This document shows, piece by piece, positions 29,661 to 39,645 of a DNA stretch of 64,000 bases; within the stretch, counting starts at the first letter, position 1; each line of letters starts with the position of its first letter. Both the position numbers and the translations under genes were made by a program. The notes beneath the pieces are model-generated. The model did no database searches and was not told the DNA's origin. It saw nothing but the letters and a program-made list of their open reading frames with translations. The stretch spans positions 1,411,473-1,475,472 of the forward strand of contig CM000855.1 of the NCBI GenBank assembly GCA_000163995.1, written 5' to 3'. Source of the stretch: Campylobacter jejuni subsp. jejuni 414. Its GTDB lineage: Bacteria > Campylobacterota > Campylobacteria > Campylobacterales > Campylobacteraceae.

Positions 29661-30435
29661 GAATTCTAAATTCTCCACTATAAATATTTATCTTATTTTC
29701 TCTAGCAAAACCACAAAGTGTTAAATTAAATTTTCTTGCTATCATAACCCCTAAACAAGTAGGGGCGGTGCGTGAAACAAGTACTGGAATTTTATGCATA
29801 ACTGCTTTAGCTACCATTTCAGAACTTAGCCTTCCACTAACCATTAAAAAACATTGACTTAAATCAACCCCGGCTAAACATGCTTTTCCCAAAGCTTTAT
29901 CTATAGTATTGTGTTGTGCAATATCTTCACCTATAAAAAAAGTTTTATCATCTACAAAAAGTTTAGCTGTATGCACACAGCCTGTTTTTTCATAAAGCTC
30001 ACATTGAGTATAAAAAGTGCTCATTTGTTTTAAAATTTCATCTTTGCTAAATTTTACATTAGAACTAATTTTACTTGCTTCAATAGCCTCTAAATCTATA
30101 TTTGCAGTATGTGCTCTACCACAACCACTTATTACTACACCTTCGGCATTAAGTTTTGCTAAATTTTCTTTATCAATTTTTGCTTTGATAAACACACTCA
30201 TGCCATCATCTTTTGTTTTTATACTTTCAATATCACTTACTTTAGCAATGATATTTTCACTCATCAAATATCCTATTGCCAACGCTTGTTCATCTACAGG
30301 AGTTGCCATTAAAGCACCTACTTTTTCATCATTAATAAAAATTTCAAGTTTAATTTCACGCACCAAAGTATCATTACATGTAAAAGATTCATCACCTTTG
30401 TATTTTAAAATTTGAGTTGTAAATAACGGATCCAT
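29653..30435 (-). CDS. fdhD: Formate dehydrogenase accessory sulfurtransferase FdhD
   Basis: 260 residues. FdhD moves sulfur from a desulfurase to the molybdenum/tungsten cofactor of FdhA. Visible: EQALAIGYLMSENII, the cysteine motif VISGCGRAHTAN, GCVHTAKLF, DIAQHNTIDKALGKACLAG and VSGRLSSEMVAKAV with LVSRTAPT. Only one cysteine of the usual CxxC pair is visible. Last structural gene of the fdh group; overlaps modE. Confidence 0.92.
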   Translation of the reverse strand: MDPLFTTQILKYKGDESFTCNDTLVREIKLEIFINDEKVGALMATPVDEQALAIGYLMSENIIAKVSDIESIKTKDDGMSVFIKAKIDKENLAKLNAEGVVISGCGRAHTANIDLEAIEASKISSNVKFSKDEILKQMSTFYTQCELYEKTGCVHTAKLFVDDKTFFIGEDIAQHNTIDKALGKACLAGVDLSQCFLMVSGRLSSEMVAKAVMHKIPVLVSRTAPTCLGVMIARKFNLTLCGFARENKINIYSGEFRIHG

Positions 30436-30604
30436 ACCTTATCCTTATAAATATCTTTAAATAATATTATATCAAAAAAACATAAATAACTAAAATTTAT
30501 ATATGGAAAAATAGATTTTAGAATTAATTTATAAAAGAAAAAATAGTTTTATTTATTTCAAAAAAACTTAAAATTATCACTATGCAATAACATAGCGATA
30601 AAAA

Positions 30605-31537
30605 TTAAATTTTTATATTAGGATCATAAAAAAAACTAGGTTCAATTTGCTTTTTGTTACTTAATTCTTTATACCAATAAGAATGCAAAATATAAATCTC
30701 TTCTTCTTCTTTATAGCCACTGATCATAGAATGGATACTGCCCTTGATTGCAAACACTGCCATATAAATATGCACACCAAAAAATACTGCGCACACTATA
30801 CCTAAGAAATTATGCACTATGGCTGAAATTCTTAAAAGTTCAATTTGAGTTAAACCAAAAAGACCTTGAATTGCTGTGGAATTAAAATCAAGAAAATACA
30901 TAAATCCACCCGTAATTATCATCAAAAATCCACCAAATACAGCGATATAATACCAAGATTTTTGACCAAAATTAAACTTGCCCGCAGGCACAGGGCGTTT
31001 TATTTTACTTAAATAACCACCCACTATCATCATCCATCTGATATCATAACTTGCCGGAAGCATTCTTTTAATCCACCATAAAAACATAGGAATAATGGAA
31101 ATGATAAATAAAACTGTCGCAAAAGCATGTAAATTTTTACAAACCCTTACAAAAACTCCACCACCAAAAGTTGCTCCAAACATCATCACAAAACCCGTTG
31201 GTACTAAAATTACCCAAGAAATTGCTGCAATGAAATGAAAAAGTCTTTCAAATAAAGTAAAAGCATAAATTTTCTTTCCATCATGAGAAAATTGCTTAGG
31301 ACCTATGACCATGTAATGCAAAGCAAAAGCAGCCAACACAGCAATAACAGCAATTAAAGCTATAGTAGCTATGTATTCACCTTGTAAAGTTGTCCAAAGC
31401 TTGCCAAAAGTATCATAATTTGGAATATTTGTAATACGATGAAAATCCCAAATTTGAGTATCTTGTCCCATTCTTTCATTACCATAAGCAAATAAACTCA
31501 CTACGCTTAATAAAAGCGTTACAAATACTTTTCTCAT
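30605..31537 (-). CDS. fdhC: Formate dehydrogenase cytochrome b subunit
   Basis: 310 residues from the ATG at 31537, which overlaps the fdhB stop (ATGA) and gives the signal peptide MRKVFVTLLLSVVSLFAYG; a longer in-frame start exists. Four membrane helices with haem histidines (FTLFERLFHFIAAISW, NLHAFATVLF, IVHNFLGIVCAVFFGVHIY). It anchors FdhAB to the membrane and passes electrons to menaquinone. Counterpart of Cj1509c. Confidence 0.92.
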   Translation of the reverse strand: MRKVFVTLLLSVVSLFAYGNERMGQDTQIWDFHRITNIPNYDTFGKLWTTLQGEYIATIALIAVIAVLAAFALHYMVIGPKQFSHDGKKIYAFTLFERLFHFIAAISWVILVPTGFVMMFGATFGGGVFVRVCKNLHAFATVLFIISIIPMFLWWIKRMLPASYDIRWMMIVGGYLSKIKRPVPAGKFNFGQKSWYYIAVFGGFLMIITGGFMYFLDFNSTAIQGLFGLTQIELLRISAIVHNFLGIVCAVFFGVHIYMAVFAIKGSIHSMISGYKEEEEIYILHSYWYKELSNKKQIEPSFFYDPNIKI

Positions 31538-32175
31538 AAGCGTTCCTTTCCCGTGTAAGCAATCTTCCATTCCAAACTTTCCGAAGGATTTGGAATGCCA
31601 TAATTTCTATTCATAAGTCTATTGTGATAAATCTGTTCTATTTTAGAACTTTCACCCACTAAAAGCGCTTTTGTTGAACACATGGCTGCACATACAGGAA
31701 CTTTGCCTTCTGCAATACGATTTTGTCCATAAAGTTCTCTCTCTTTTTCTGAATTTGTAGCTTCAGGACCACCCGCACACATAGTGCATTTATCCATAAT
31801 GCCTTTATTTCCAAAAACACTATCTTTTGGAAATTGCGGTGCACCAAAAGGACAAGCATAAAGGCAATATCCACAGCCTATGCAAATTTCTTTATCATGT
31901 AAAACAATACCATCAGCACGGATATAAAAACAATCCACAGGACAGACAATAGAACAAGGAGCATCATCACAATGCATACAAGAAATAGAAGTTGAAACTT
32001 CTTTTCCTTGAATTCCTTCATTTAAAGTAATCACACGGCGACGGCGAATGTGAATAGGAAGTTCATGCGCTTCATCACAAGCTACCGCACAACCATTACA
32101 GTCAATACAACGCTCATTATCGCAAAAAAATTTTAAGCGTTCTTTTTCTAAATTTGCAAAATTTACCTTACTCAT
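31534..32175 (-). CDS. fdhB: Formate dehydrogenase iron-sulfur subunit
   Basis: 213 residues with four 4Fe-4S cysteine groups: CIDCNGCAVACDE, CMHCDDAPCSIVCP, CIGCGYCLYACPFGAP and a fourth from CTMCAGGP plus CAAMCSTKA. Carries electrons from FdhA to cytochrome b. ATGA overlaps with both fdhA and fdhC. Confidence 0.95.
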   Translation of the reverse strand: MSKVNFANLEKERLKFFCDNERCIDCNGCAVACDEAHELPIHIRRRRVITLNEGIQGKEVSTSISCMHCDDAPCSIVCPVDCFYIRADGIVLHDKEICIGCGYCLYACPFGAPQFPKDSVFGNKGIMDKCTMCAGGPEATNSEKERELYGQNRIAEGKVPVCAAMCSTKALLVGESSKIEQIYHNRLMNRNYGIPNPSESLEWKIAYTGKERL

Positions 32176-34976
32176 TTTCCATCCTTACTGATTTTACAAA
32201 GCCCACCTTTAGTCTCTGGAATCTGACACATGATATCATAACCATAATTTGTTACAGTATTAGCACTTTCTCCACTTGCATAAGGCTTAGTTCCTTTAGG
32301 GAAATTGTGCGTTAAATCCACACCTTGCATTATTCCAGTAAAATGGAAAGGTAGGAAAATCATATCTTTTGCCACACCTGGATTAACCTTCACTCTTACA
32401 TAAATTTTAGTGCCCTCTGGAGAATGTATCCAAATCATATCTCCTGCTTTAATGTCTTGCTCTTTTGCTAACTCAGGATTAATCTCACAAAACATTTCAG
32501 GTGTTAAACGCGTTAAATACATAGATGCTCTATTTTCCATACCTGCACCGTTTAAATTTACAAGTCTTGCGGTAACAAGATTGAGTGGGAATTCTTTAGA
32601 ATAATCCTTAGCTTGTTGCACAGAAACAAATTTAGTATCTACACGATAAAGTGCTTTTTGATCTTCAAAACTTGGATATTTTTGCACCAAATCATTTCTT
32701 GGAGAATGCAAAGGTTCACGGTGAAGTGGAATTTTATCTTTAAAGGTCCAAACCACGGCTCTAGCCTTAGCATTTCCATAAGGAACTATGCCTTTTTCTA
32801 TACATTTAGTTGCTATGATATTGCTATCATCATAAGACCAAGTTGATCCGATTTTATCCTTTTCTTCTGCACTTAAAGTAATGCCTAAAACTTTTTCTAT
32901 GTTATCTTTGGTAATTTGTGGATAACCTGTATTAATAGGCGAATTTAAAGGTGCATTTTTAGCCAATAAACTCTCTCCTTCATATTCAAGCCCAAAATTA
33001 TTTCTAAAGCCCATGCCACCTTTTGCCACTTCAATATCAGTGTTATAAAGCACAGGAGAACCTGGATGTTTATCACTCCAGCAAGGCCAAGGAAGTCCAT
33101 AATACTCACCTGCAACTTCATCTTTGCCTTCTAAAGTTATCTCATCAAATTTATCCCAATACAAAGTATGTTTTTTAAGTCTTTCAGGACTCCAACCATT
33201 AAGCCCTATACTTCTAACTGCTTTTGCAATTTCTCTTGTAGCATTTTCAGGCCAAACGATTTTGCCTTTTTCATCACGCAAAGTCTTAGTAAAGTCTTCA
33301 TAAAAGCCTAATTTTTTAGCAAGTTCAAATAAAATTTCTTGATCTTCCATGCTTTCATAAAGCGGATCTACAACTTTAAATCTCCATTGCCCACTACGAT
33401 TTGTTGCTGTTACACTTCCACTTGTTTCAAACTGTGTTGCTGCAGGCAAAAGATAAATTCCATCTTTTCTCTCTGCAATAATCCCTGCTTCATTCACAAA
33501 AGGATCGGCTAAAACAAGAAGCTCTAAAGCCTCCAAACCTTCTTTTACTTTAACTTGCTGTGCAGTTGAAGTGATTCCATTTCCCATAACCACTAAAGCT
33601 TTTAAAGGCGTTCCTGCATTATCAATGGCATCATTTCCATCTTTACCATTTAAAGCTGCCGCCCACCATCTAGCAAGCGAAAGGCCGGTTTTATGCATCC
33701 AATCTTTACTTACAAAATTTCCTAAAAGCCACTCATAATCTACACCCCAAATTTTAGCATAGTACCTCCAAGTTGCTTCATTTAAAGGATAATAACCTGG
33801 TAAATTTTCGCTCAAACATGCCATATCTGAAGCACCTTGGACATTATCGTGTCCGCGTAAGATATTTACTCCACCGCCAAATTTACCTATATTCCCAAGT
33901 ACCATTTGTACAATAGGAGCTAAACGCGTATTTGAAGTTCCTACGGTGTGTTGGGTTAAACCCATAGCCCAAATAAGTGTAGTTGGTTTATTTTTAGCTA
34001 CTTCATGAGTAATTTGCACTAAAACTTCTTTAGAAATTCCTGTAACATTTTCTACTTCTTCAGCTGTCCATTTTGCTGCCTCTTGACGAATTTTATCGAT
34101 TCCAAAAACTCTTTCATCAAGATATTTTGTATCTTCTAAACCTTCATCAAAAATGATTTTTAGCATTCCATACATGAAAGCAATATCAGTTCCTGGACGA
34201 ATTCTTGCATAAATATCCGCTTTTGCTGCGCTTTTTGTAAATCTAGGATCCACAACGATAAGCTTCGCACCTTTTTCTTTTGCTTTTAAGAAATGTCTAA
34301 AACCTACAGGGTGATTTACCGCTGGATTTGCTCCAATGATAATGATACATTTACTTCTTTGAATATCTCCAAGATGGTTTGTCATAGCGCCATAACCAAA
34401 TGTATTCGCCACACCGGCGACTGTTGCACTGTGTCAAATTCTAGCTTGATGATCTACATTATTTGTACCAAAAAACGCTGCAAATTTTCTTATATAATAA
34501 GCTTGTTCATTATTAAGTTTTGCAGAACCTAAAAACATAACACTTTCAGGATTTTCTTTACGATAAGCAGCTAGCTTTTCTCCAATCTCACTTAAAGCTT
34601 GTTCATAACTTATACGTTTCCATTCTCCATTTTCTTTTTTCATAGGATATTTTAAACGTACATGTGAACGCACCATATCAATCATATCAGATCCCTTACA
34701 GCAGTGTCCACCTGAACTTACAGGGTGATCTTGAGCGATTTCTTGACGTACCCAAACACCATTTTGCACTTCTGCAATAATTCCACATCCTACAGAACAA
34801 GCTGTACAAACTGTTTTTACTTTTTTACTGTCTTCATACGCTTCTTTAAGCTCATCAACACTCGCTTCTCTTAAGGTTTCATTTCTAGCAAGCAACGGTG
34901 TTGCTAAACTTGAAAGTGCTGCCATTTTAAGAAAAGAACGACGCGTAAGCTTAATATTTTCACCTACACTTGACAT
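32172..34976 (-). CDS. fdhA: Formate dehydrogenase catalytic subunit, selenoprotein (UGA = Sec181)
   Basis: 934 residues once the in-frame TGA at 34434-34436 is read as selenocysteine (VDHQARI-U-HSATVAG), the residue that ligates Mo/W. The Tat signal is LTRRSFLKMAALSSLATPLLA near the N-terminus; the 4Fe-4S site is CTACSVGCGII...GGHCCKG. Molybdopterin-binding parts follow (IIGANPAVNHPVGF, GHDNVQGASDMACL, IHSPEGTKIYVRVK). It works in the periplasm. A SECIS-like hairpin follows the UGA. Codon 180 to 182 context and the full-length frame after the TGA leave little doubt. Confidence 0.96.
34406..34420 (-). promoter_or_regulatory. SECIS-like hairpin for fdhA
   Basis: Stem TCGCC/GGCGA with loop GGTGT, starting 13 nt after the UGA. 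A 17-nt upper stem-loop about 11 nt behind the UGA is what SelB needs in E. coli fdhF; the G-U in the loop is kept here. Confidence 0.65.
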
Positions 34977-35167
34977 TACTCAGCCTTTATATAATAATTT
35001 TCCCAATTAGCACTTCTTTGAAAAAGCACTTCTTTTTTCTTACTTTTACCTTTGACCAAATCTTTTCTTTCTTCATCTTTAGCAAGAGCTAAAGTCGTGC
35101 TACCAAGCATTCCAGCAGCTCCTAAGGCAAAAGCGGATTTTTTAAGAAATTCTCTGCGATTTTTCAC
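34976..35167 (-). CDS. Small Tat-signal protein of the formate dehydrogenase operon
   Basis: 63 residues, NRREFLKKSAFALGAAGMLG being a Tat signal, then a short basic tail. It lies between fdhM and fdhA, with its stop overlapping the fdhA start. Small Tat peptides of this kind are a regular part of epsilonproteobacterial formate dehydrogenase operons. Counterpart of Cj1513c. Confidence 0.8.
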   Translation of the reverse strand: MKNRREFLKKSAFALGAAGMLGSTTLALAKDEERKDLVKGKSKKKEVLFQRSANWENYYIKAE

Positions 35168-35843
35168 GAGTTCTCCTTTGTTTATTTGCTTCTCTTCTTA
35201 AAAATTCTGAACGCGATAGATCATTTTGCACTTTTTTAGAATTCATTTTTGCAGGCTTTTCCACTTCAAAACAAAGTCTTTCAAATTCCATAAAAGCCGA
35301 TGCAATACTTGCAATTTCTTTATATAAATTTGCATTTTTATTCATAAAAACATCACTTAAAAACTCATCAACACTCTTATTGATTACTTTTTCAAAAAGT
35401 TCTTTGGCCAAATCATCTTCATTTTGTCTTAAAAATTCACTCATCAACAATAAACAAAATCCAACATTATCTTCACTTTCTTTAAAAATTTTTTCATTGC
35501 GTCTTATTTTGCTTTTAACTAAAATTTGACGCACGCAAAGTAAAGGGTTTGAATTTTCAAAACCTTCTTCTATATAAGAAAAAGTTGTTGGAATGCTGTT
35601 TTTAAGACTTAAAAAAAGCAAATCATATTCTTTAAAAAATGCTTGTATAGAATTTTCATCTTCTAAGTGTTTGAGCAAAATATCAAAACTTGATTTTAAA
35701 TTTTCATCAAATAAACATTCTTGCATTGTCTTTAAATACTCTTGTAATTTTGACAATCTTTCCTTAGAAAATGAAAAGACAAAAAGCTCACCTAGACATT
35801 GATAATAAAGACTCCTAGCTAATCTTAATTTTTCTAAGTCCAT
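35142..35843 (-). CDS. fdhM: TorD-family chaperone FdhM for formate dehydrogenase
   Basis: About 233 residues from the ATG at 35843 (MDLEKLRLARSLYY), with GGGAGC upstream; in-frame ATGs at 35855 and 35873 are alternatives. All-helical, with the TorD/DmsD-like pattern EYDLLFLSLKNSIPTTFSYI and SEFLRQNEDDLAKELFEKVI, and a very basic C-terminal tail (RREANKQRRTREKSQ). Such proteins hold the Tat-exported, cofactor-loaded enzyme until export. First gene of the operon; overlaps the Tat peptide by 26 nt. Counterpart of Cj1514c. Confidence 0.8.
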   Translation of the reverse strand: MDLEKLRLARSLYYQCLGELFVFSFSKERLSKLQEYLKTMQECLFDENLKSSFDILLKHLEDENSIQAFFKEYDLLFLSLKNSIPTTFSYIEEGFENSNPLLCVRQILVKSKIRRNEKIFKESEDNVGFCLLLMSEFLRQNEDDLAKELFEKVINKSVDEFLSDVFMNKNANLYKEIASIASAFMEFERLCFEVEKPAKMNSKKVQNDLSRSEFLRREANKQRRTREKSQRIS

Positions 35844-35895
35844 TAAAGCTCCCATGCATTCAAAAATTTTCAAAAATAGCTTTAAATTTTGCTTG

Positions 35896-35982
35896 AATGA
35901 ATATTATGCAAAATATACCTAATATTCATTTTAAAGCCGATTTTTAAATCAATTTATCTTAATACTATTTGATTTAAAAATC
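35896..35982. promoter_or_regulatory. Two inverted repeats upstream of the fdh operon
   Basis: First: 11-bp arms AATGAATATTA (35896-35906) and its complement (35920-35930) around 13 nt. Second: 14-bp arms GATTTTTAAATCAA (35939-35952) and its complement (35969-35982) around 16 nt. Both lie between 53 and 140 bp upstream of fdhM. They look like operator sites; the regulator cannot be named from sequence, ModE being one candidate. The rest of the 317-bp gap is AT-rich with no gene. Confidence 0.5.
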
Positions 35983-36160
35983 ACTGAAATTTTAGTAAAA
36001 TTTCATAAGGATTTAAAATATTAAAAATCATACTAAACTATTTAAAATTAGATATTTAAATCGATTTTATATTTTAAAAAATCAAATAGTTTACATAAAA
36101 ATTTATCTCTTTAATACTTTTTCAAACAAAATTAACATTTTATGCAAATTATAAATAATA

Positions 36161-37309
36161 TTAATTTCTTAAAGAATAGTCTTTATAAGAAAATTCTCTT
36201 ATCATTTGAAGTTCATTTTTATGATCTAAAAGCATGAGATTTGGAAGTCTTATACCATTAAAAGTTGTATTTTTTACAATAGTATAATGAATTTGATCTA
36301 AAAAAACGATTTTATCACCGATTTGAAGCTTTTTATCAAAGGCGTATTCTCCCATAATATCACCCGCTAAACAGGTATTTCCTGTTAGTAAATAAGCAAA
36401 TTCATTTTCTCTTAATTCTGATTTTTTTTCATTTTCTCTTGTGGCTAAAATTCTAGCGTTTAAAACTTCGCTCGTATAAGGCATGATGATAGTATCTGGC
36501 ATGTGTGCTTCGCTTGAAGTATCTAAAATAGCAATTTGTTTTTCATTTTCTATGATATCTATTACACTAGCAACCAAATTTCCCGTTTGCCAACCCACAG
36601 CTTCACCAGGTTCAAGATAAACTTGCACACCGTACTTATCACTGAAATTTTTGCACAAAGTAATAAGTTTTTCAACATCATAACCTTTTTTAGTGATATG
36701 ATGTCCTCCTCCAAAATTCACCCATTTCATTTGCCCTATCCACTTACCGAATTTCTCTTCAAAAGCTTTTAAAACAGCCTCTAAAGCATCGGCACTTTCT
36801 TCACAAAGTGCATGAAAATGAAGTCCTTCTATGCCACTTAAATCTAAATTTTCTAAATCCTTAGCACGAATTCCAAGCCTTGAATATCTTCCACAAGGAT
36901 TGTAAAGTTCTTTTGGAGCTATGGAAAATTCTATATTACAACGAAGGCCTATAGAATTTTTTTGCGTTTTAGCTTGAAATTTATGAAATTGAGCTAAAGA
37001 ATTAAACACTATATGATGAGATAAACTAGCTATTTCATCTATTTCATCCTCTTTAAAAGCAGGCGAATAAGTATGAATTTCTTTATCCATATATTCTTTG
37101 GCAAATTTTGCTTCCCAAAGTCCGCTGCAAGTACAACCTTTTAAATATTCTCCTACGATTTTCATTGCCCCTGAAAAAGCAAAACCTTTTAAGGCTAAAA
37201 GTACTTTAGCACCACTTTTTTGGCCCACCATTGCTAAAAGTTCGCAATTTTTTCTTAATTTATCCTCTTCTAAAATATAAGCTGGAGTTTGAATTTTTTC
37301 ATAAAACAT
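36161..37309 (-). CDS. nspC: Carboxynorspermidine decarboxylase
   Basis: 382 residues, PLP enzyme of the alanine racemase-like barrel group. Lys41 in VLLALKGFAFSG is the expected PLP lysine; NFGGGHHITKKGYD and YLEPGEAVGWQTG are family motifs, and LTGNTCLAGDIMGEYAF is near the active site of the partner chain. Last step of the alternative spermidine pathway used by Campylobacter. Divergent from cueO. Counterpart of Cj1515c. Confidence 0.93.
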   Translation of the reverse strand: MFYEKIQTPAYILEEDKLRKNCELLAMVGQKSGAKVLLALKGFAFSGAMKIVGEYLKGCTCSGLWEAKFAKEYMDKEIHTYSPAFKEDEIDEIASLSHHIVFNSLAQFHKFQAKTQKNSIGLRCNIEFSIAPKELYNPCGRYSRLGIRAKDLENLDLSGIEGLHFHALCEESADALEAVLKAFEEKFGKWIGQMKWVNFGGGHHITKKGYDVEKLITLCKNFSDKYGVQVYLEPGEAVGWQTGNLVASVIDIIENEKQIAILDTSSEAHMPDTIIMPYTSEVLNARILATRENEKKSELRENEFAYLLTGNTCLAGDIMGEYAFDKKLQIGDKIVFLDQIHYTIVKNTTFNGIRLPNLMLLDHKNELQMIREFSYKDYSLRN

Positions 37310-37398
37310 TAATTTTTCCTTGATTAAATCGCTAAAATCATAACAAATAAAGCCAAATTTTCAAAACAAATATTTACTAAAACTAAAAAAATAATGAT

Positions 37399-37404
37399 TA
37401 TAAT
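37399..37404 (+). promoter_or_regulatory. -10 element of cueO
   Basis: TATAAT 26 nt before the cueO ATG; AAGGA follows as ribosome binding site. A -35 is not obvious. The following molybdenum cofactor genes may share this promoter. Confidence 0.5.
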
Positions 37405-37430
37405 ACAAAAAATCAAGCAAAAGGAAAAAA

Positions 37431-38972
37431 ATGAATAGGAGAAATTTTTTAAAATTTAATACACTCACTCTAGCAAGCATGGGTATAGCTTATGCTAATC
37501 CTATGCATGACATGCACTCCATGCATAAAAATAACAACACAAATCATCATTTAGACACTTCTTTTATCGACTTTGCTCCAAAAAATTTAAAACTTTTAGA
37601 CCCAAAACAATTTCCCAAAGGACAAATTTTAAAAGCTCTACCTTTACTCAAAAATGAAAGTAAAGAAAAAAATATTTTTCGTGCCACTATAGAAATCAAA
37701 GAAAACCACATAGAACTCATCAAAGGTAAAAAAACCTTATTTTACACTTACAATGGCTTAGTACCTGCTCCAAAAATAGAAGTTTTTGAAGGAGATAAGC
37801 TTGAAATTTTAGTCAAAAATAAACTCAAAGAAGCTACAACCATACATTGGCATGGCGTTGCTGTACCGCCTGATCAAGATGGAAGCCCACATGATCCTAT
37901 TCTAGCAGGAGGTGAAAAAACATATCGTTTTGAAATTCCTCAAGATAGTGCAGGAACTTACTGGTATCATCCACACCCTCATTTTACTACTTCTAAACAA
38001 GTTTTCATGGGCTTAGCAGGGGCTTTTGTGATTAAAGCAAAAAAAGATGCCTTAAGTCATTTAAAAGAAAAAGATCTTATGATTAGTGATTTACGCCTTG
38101 ATGAAAACGCTCAAATTCCAAACAATAACCTAAATGATTGGCTTAATGGCAGAGAAGGTGAATTTGTACTTATCAATGGACAATTTAAACCTAAAATCAA
38201 ACTCGCCACCAACGAACGCATACGCATTTATAATGCTACTGCGGCAAGATATTTAAATTTACGCATACAAGGGGTTAAATTTATACTTGTTGGTACTGAT
38301 GGAGGGCTTATAGAAAAACCTATTTTTAAAGATGAGCTTTTCTTAAGTCCTGCTTCTCGTGTAGAAGTTTTAATCGATGCTTTAAAAGATGGAGAATTTA
38401 CACTAGAAAGCACTTATTATGATAGAGATAAAATGATGGTAAAAGAAGAACCTAATACCTTATTTTTAGCTGATATTAGTCTAAAAAAAGAAAATTTAGA
38501 ATTTCCAAAAAATTTAAAAATTTTTAAACCTTCAGAAGAACCTAAGGAATTTAAAGAAATAATTATGAGTGAAGATCATATGAAAATGCATGATATGATG
38601 AGTAAAAGTGAAAGTGAGTTAAAAACTGCTCTTGCTTCTATGTTTTTAATGAATGGCAAAACCTATGATTTAAAACGTATTGATTTAAGTTCTAAAGTTG
38701 GTGTAGTTGAAGATTGGATAGTAATTAACAAATCCCACATGGATCATCCTTTTCATATACATGGCACACAATTTGAACTCATCTCATCAAAACTAAATGG
38801 CAAAGTTCAAAAAGCTGAATTTAGAGCCTTAAGAGATACTATAAATGTACTCCCCAATGAAGAGCTAAGACTTAGAATGAAACAAGATTTTAAAGGGCTT
38901 AGAATGTATCATTGTCATATTTTAGAACATGAAGATTTAGGAATGATGGGAAATTTAGAAGTAAAGGAATAA
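37431..38972 (+). CDS. cueO: Multicopper oxidase CueO-like
   Basis: 513 residues. Oxidises Cu(I) in the periplasm. Tat signal NRRNFLKFNTLTLASMG; a Met/His-rich stretch follows (MHDMHSMHK). Copper sites: TIHWHGVAVPPDQDG, TYWYHPHPHF, HPFHIHGTQF and MYHCHILEHEDLGMMG, which together hold the type 1, 2 and 3 ligands. EDHMKMHDMMSK is a second methionine-rich segment like that of E. coli CueO. Counterpart of Cj1516. Confidence 0.94.
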   Translation: MNRRNFLKFNTLTLASMGIAYANPMHDMHSMHKNNNTNHHLDTSFIDFAPKNLKLLDPKQFPKGQILKALPLLKNESKEKNIFRATIEIKENHIELIKGKKTLFYTYNGLVPAPKIEVFEGDKLEILVKNKLKEATTIHWHGVAVPPDQDGSPHDPILAGGEKTYRFEIPQDSAGTYWYHPHPHFTTSKQVFMGLAGAFVIKAKKDALSHLKEKDLMISDLRLDENAQIPNNNLNDWLNGREGEFVLINGQFKPKIKLATNERIRIYNATAARYLNLRIQGVKFILVGTDGGLIEKPIFKDELFLSPASRVEVLIDALKDGEFTLESTYYDRDKMMVKEEPNTLFLADISLKKENLEFPKNLKIFKPSEEPKEFKEIIMSEDHMKMHDMMSKSESELKTALASMFLMNGKTYDLKRIDLSSKVGVVEDWIVINKSHMDHPFHIHGTQFELISSKLNGKVQKAEFRALRDTINVLPNEELRLRMKQDFKGLRMYHCHILEHEDLGMMGNLEVKE

Positions 38973-38973
38973 A

Positions 38974-39195
38974 ATGGTAAAAGTGGAATTTTTAGGCCCC
39001 ATAAATAAAGAAAATTTAGAACTTAAAGTAAAAAACCTAAAAGAATTAAAAGAATTTTTACAAAAAGATGAGAATTTAAAAGAATGGCTAGAACTTTGTG
39101 CCGTATCTTTAAATGATGAAATTATTTTTGATGAAAACACTAACTTAAAAGATGGTGATAAAATAGCACTTTTACCGCCAGTTTGTGGGGGTTAA
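38974..39195 (+). CDS. moaD: Molybdopterin synthase small subunit
   Basis: 73 residues, ubiquitin-like fold ending in the required Gly-Gly (LLPPVCGG), which becomes the thiocarboxylate sulfur donor. Starts one base after cueO; moaE starts directly after its stop. Confidence 0.93.
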   Translation: MVKVEFLGPINKENLELKVKNLKELKEFLQKDENLKEWLELCAVSLNDEIIFDENTNLKDGDKIALLPPVCGG

Positions 39196-39642
39196 ATGGA
39201 TCATTTTACACTTTATCAAGGCTCCTTAGAAATTCCTAAAATTTATAGCCTATGGTATGAATTTGCCAAGGATAAAAACTGCGGTACTTTGCTAACTTTT
39301 TGTGGGATTGTACGCGAAGAAGGAGGTATTAAAGCACTTAGCTTTGACATTTATGAACCGCTTTTAAAAAAATGGTTTGATGAATGGCAAAAAAGAGTAG
39401 AATTTGATGGTATTACCTTGCTTTTTGCCCATTCTATAGGTGATGTGGCTATACATGAAAGCTCGTATTTTGCAGGAATTTTAAGCAAACAAAGAAAATT
39501 AGGACTTAAACTTCTTAATGAATTTGTTGAAGATTTTAAAGCAAGCGCACCTATTTGGAAATACGATATCATAAACAAAGAAAGAATTTACGCCAAAGAA
39601 AGATCGACTAAACTTTGCGGTGCAGGACTTTTAAAAGGGTAG
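39196..39642 (+). CDS. moaE: Molybdopterin synthase catalytic subunit
   Basis: 148 residues. Converts precursor Z to molybdopterin with MoaD. GTLLTFCGIVREEGG, LLFAHSIGDVAIHESS and the lysine region APIWKYDI...KERSTKLC are MoaE features. Confidence 0.93.
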   Translation: MDHFTLYQGSLEIPKIYSLWYEFAKDKNCGTLLTFCGIVREEGGIKALSFDIYEPLLKKWFDEWQKRVEFDGITLLFAHSIGDVAIHESSYFAGILSKQRKLGLKLLNEFVEDFKASAPIWKYDIINKERIYAKERSTKLCGAGLLKG

Positions 39643-39645
39643 CTA

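Noticed and set aside
32172-34412. fdhA as two genes (180 and 746 codons)
   Set aside because: The single TGA between them is in frame, sits at the catalytic Sec position and is followed by a SECIS-like hairpin; one selenoprotein explains it.
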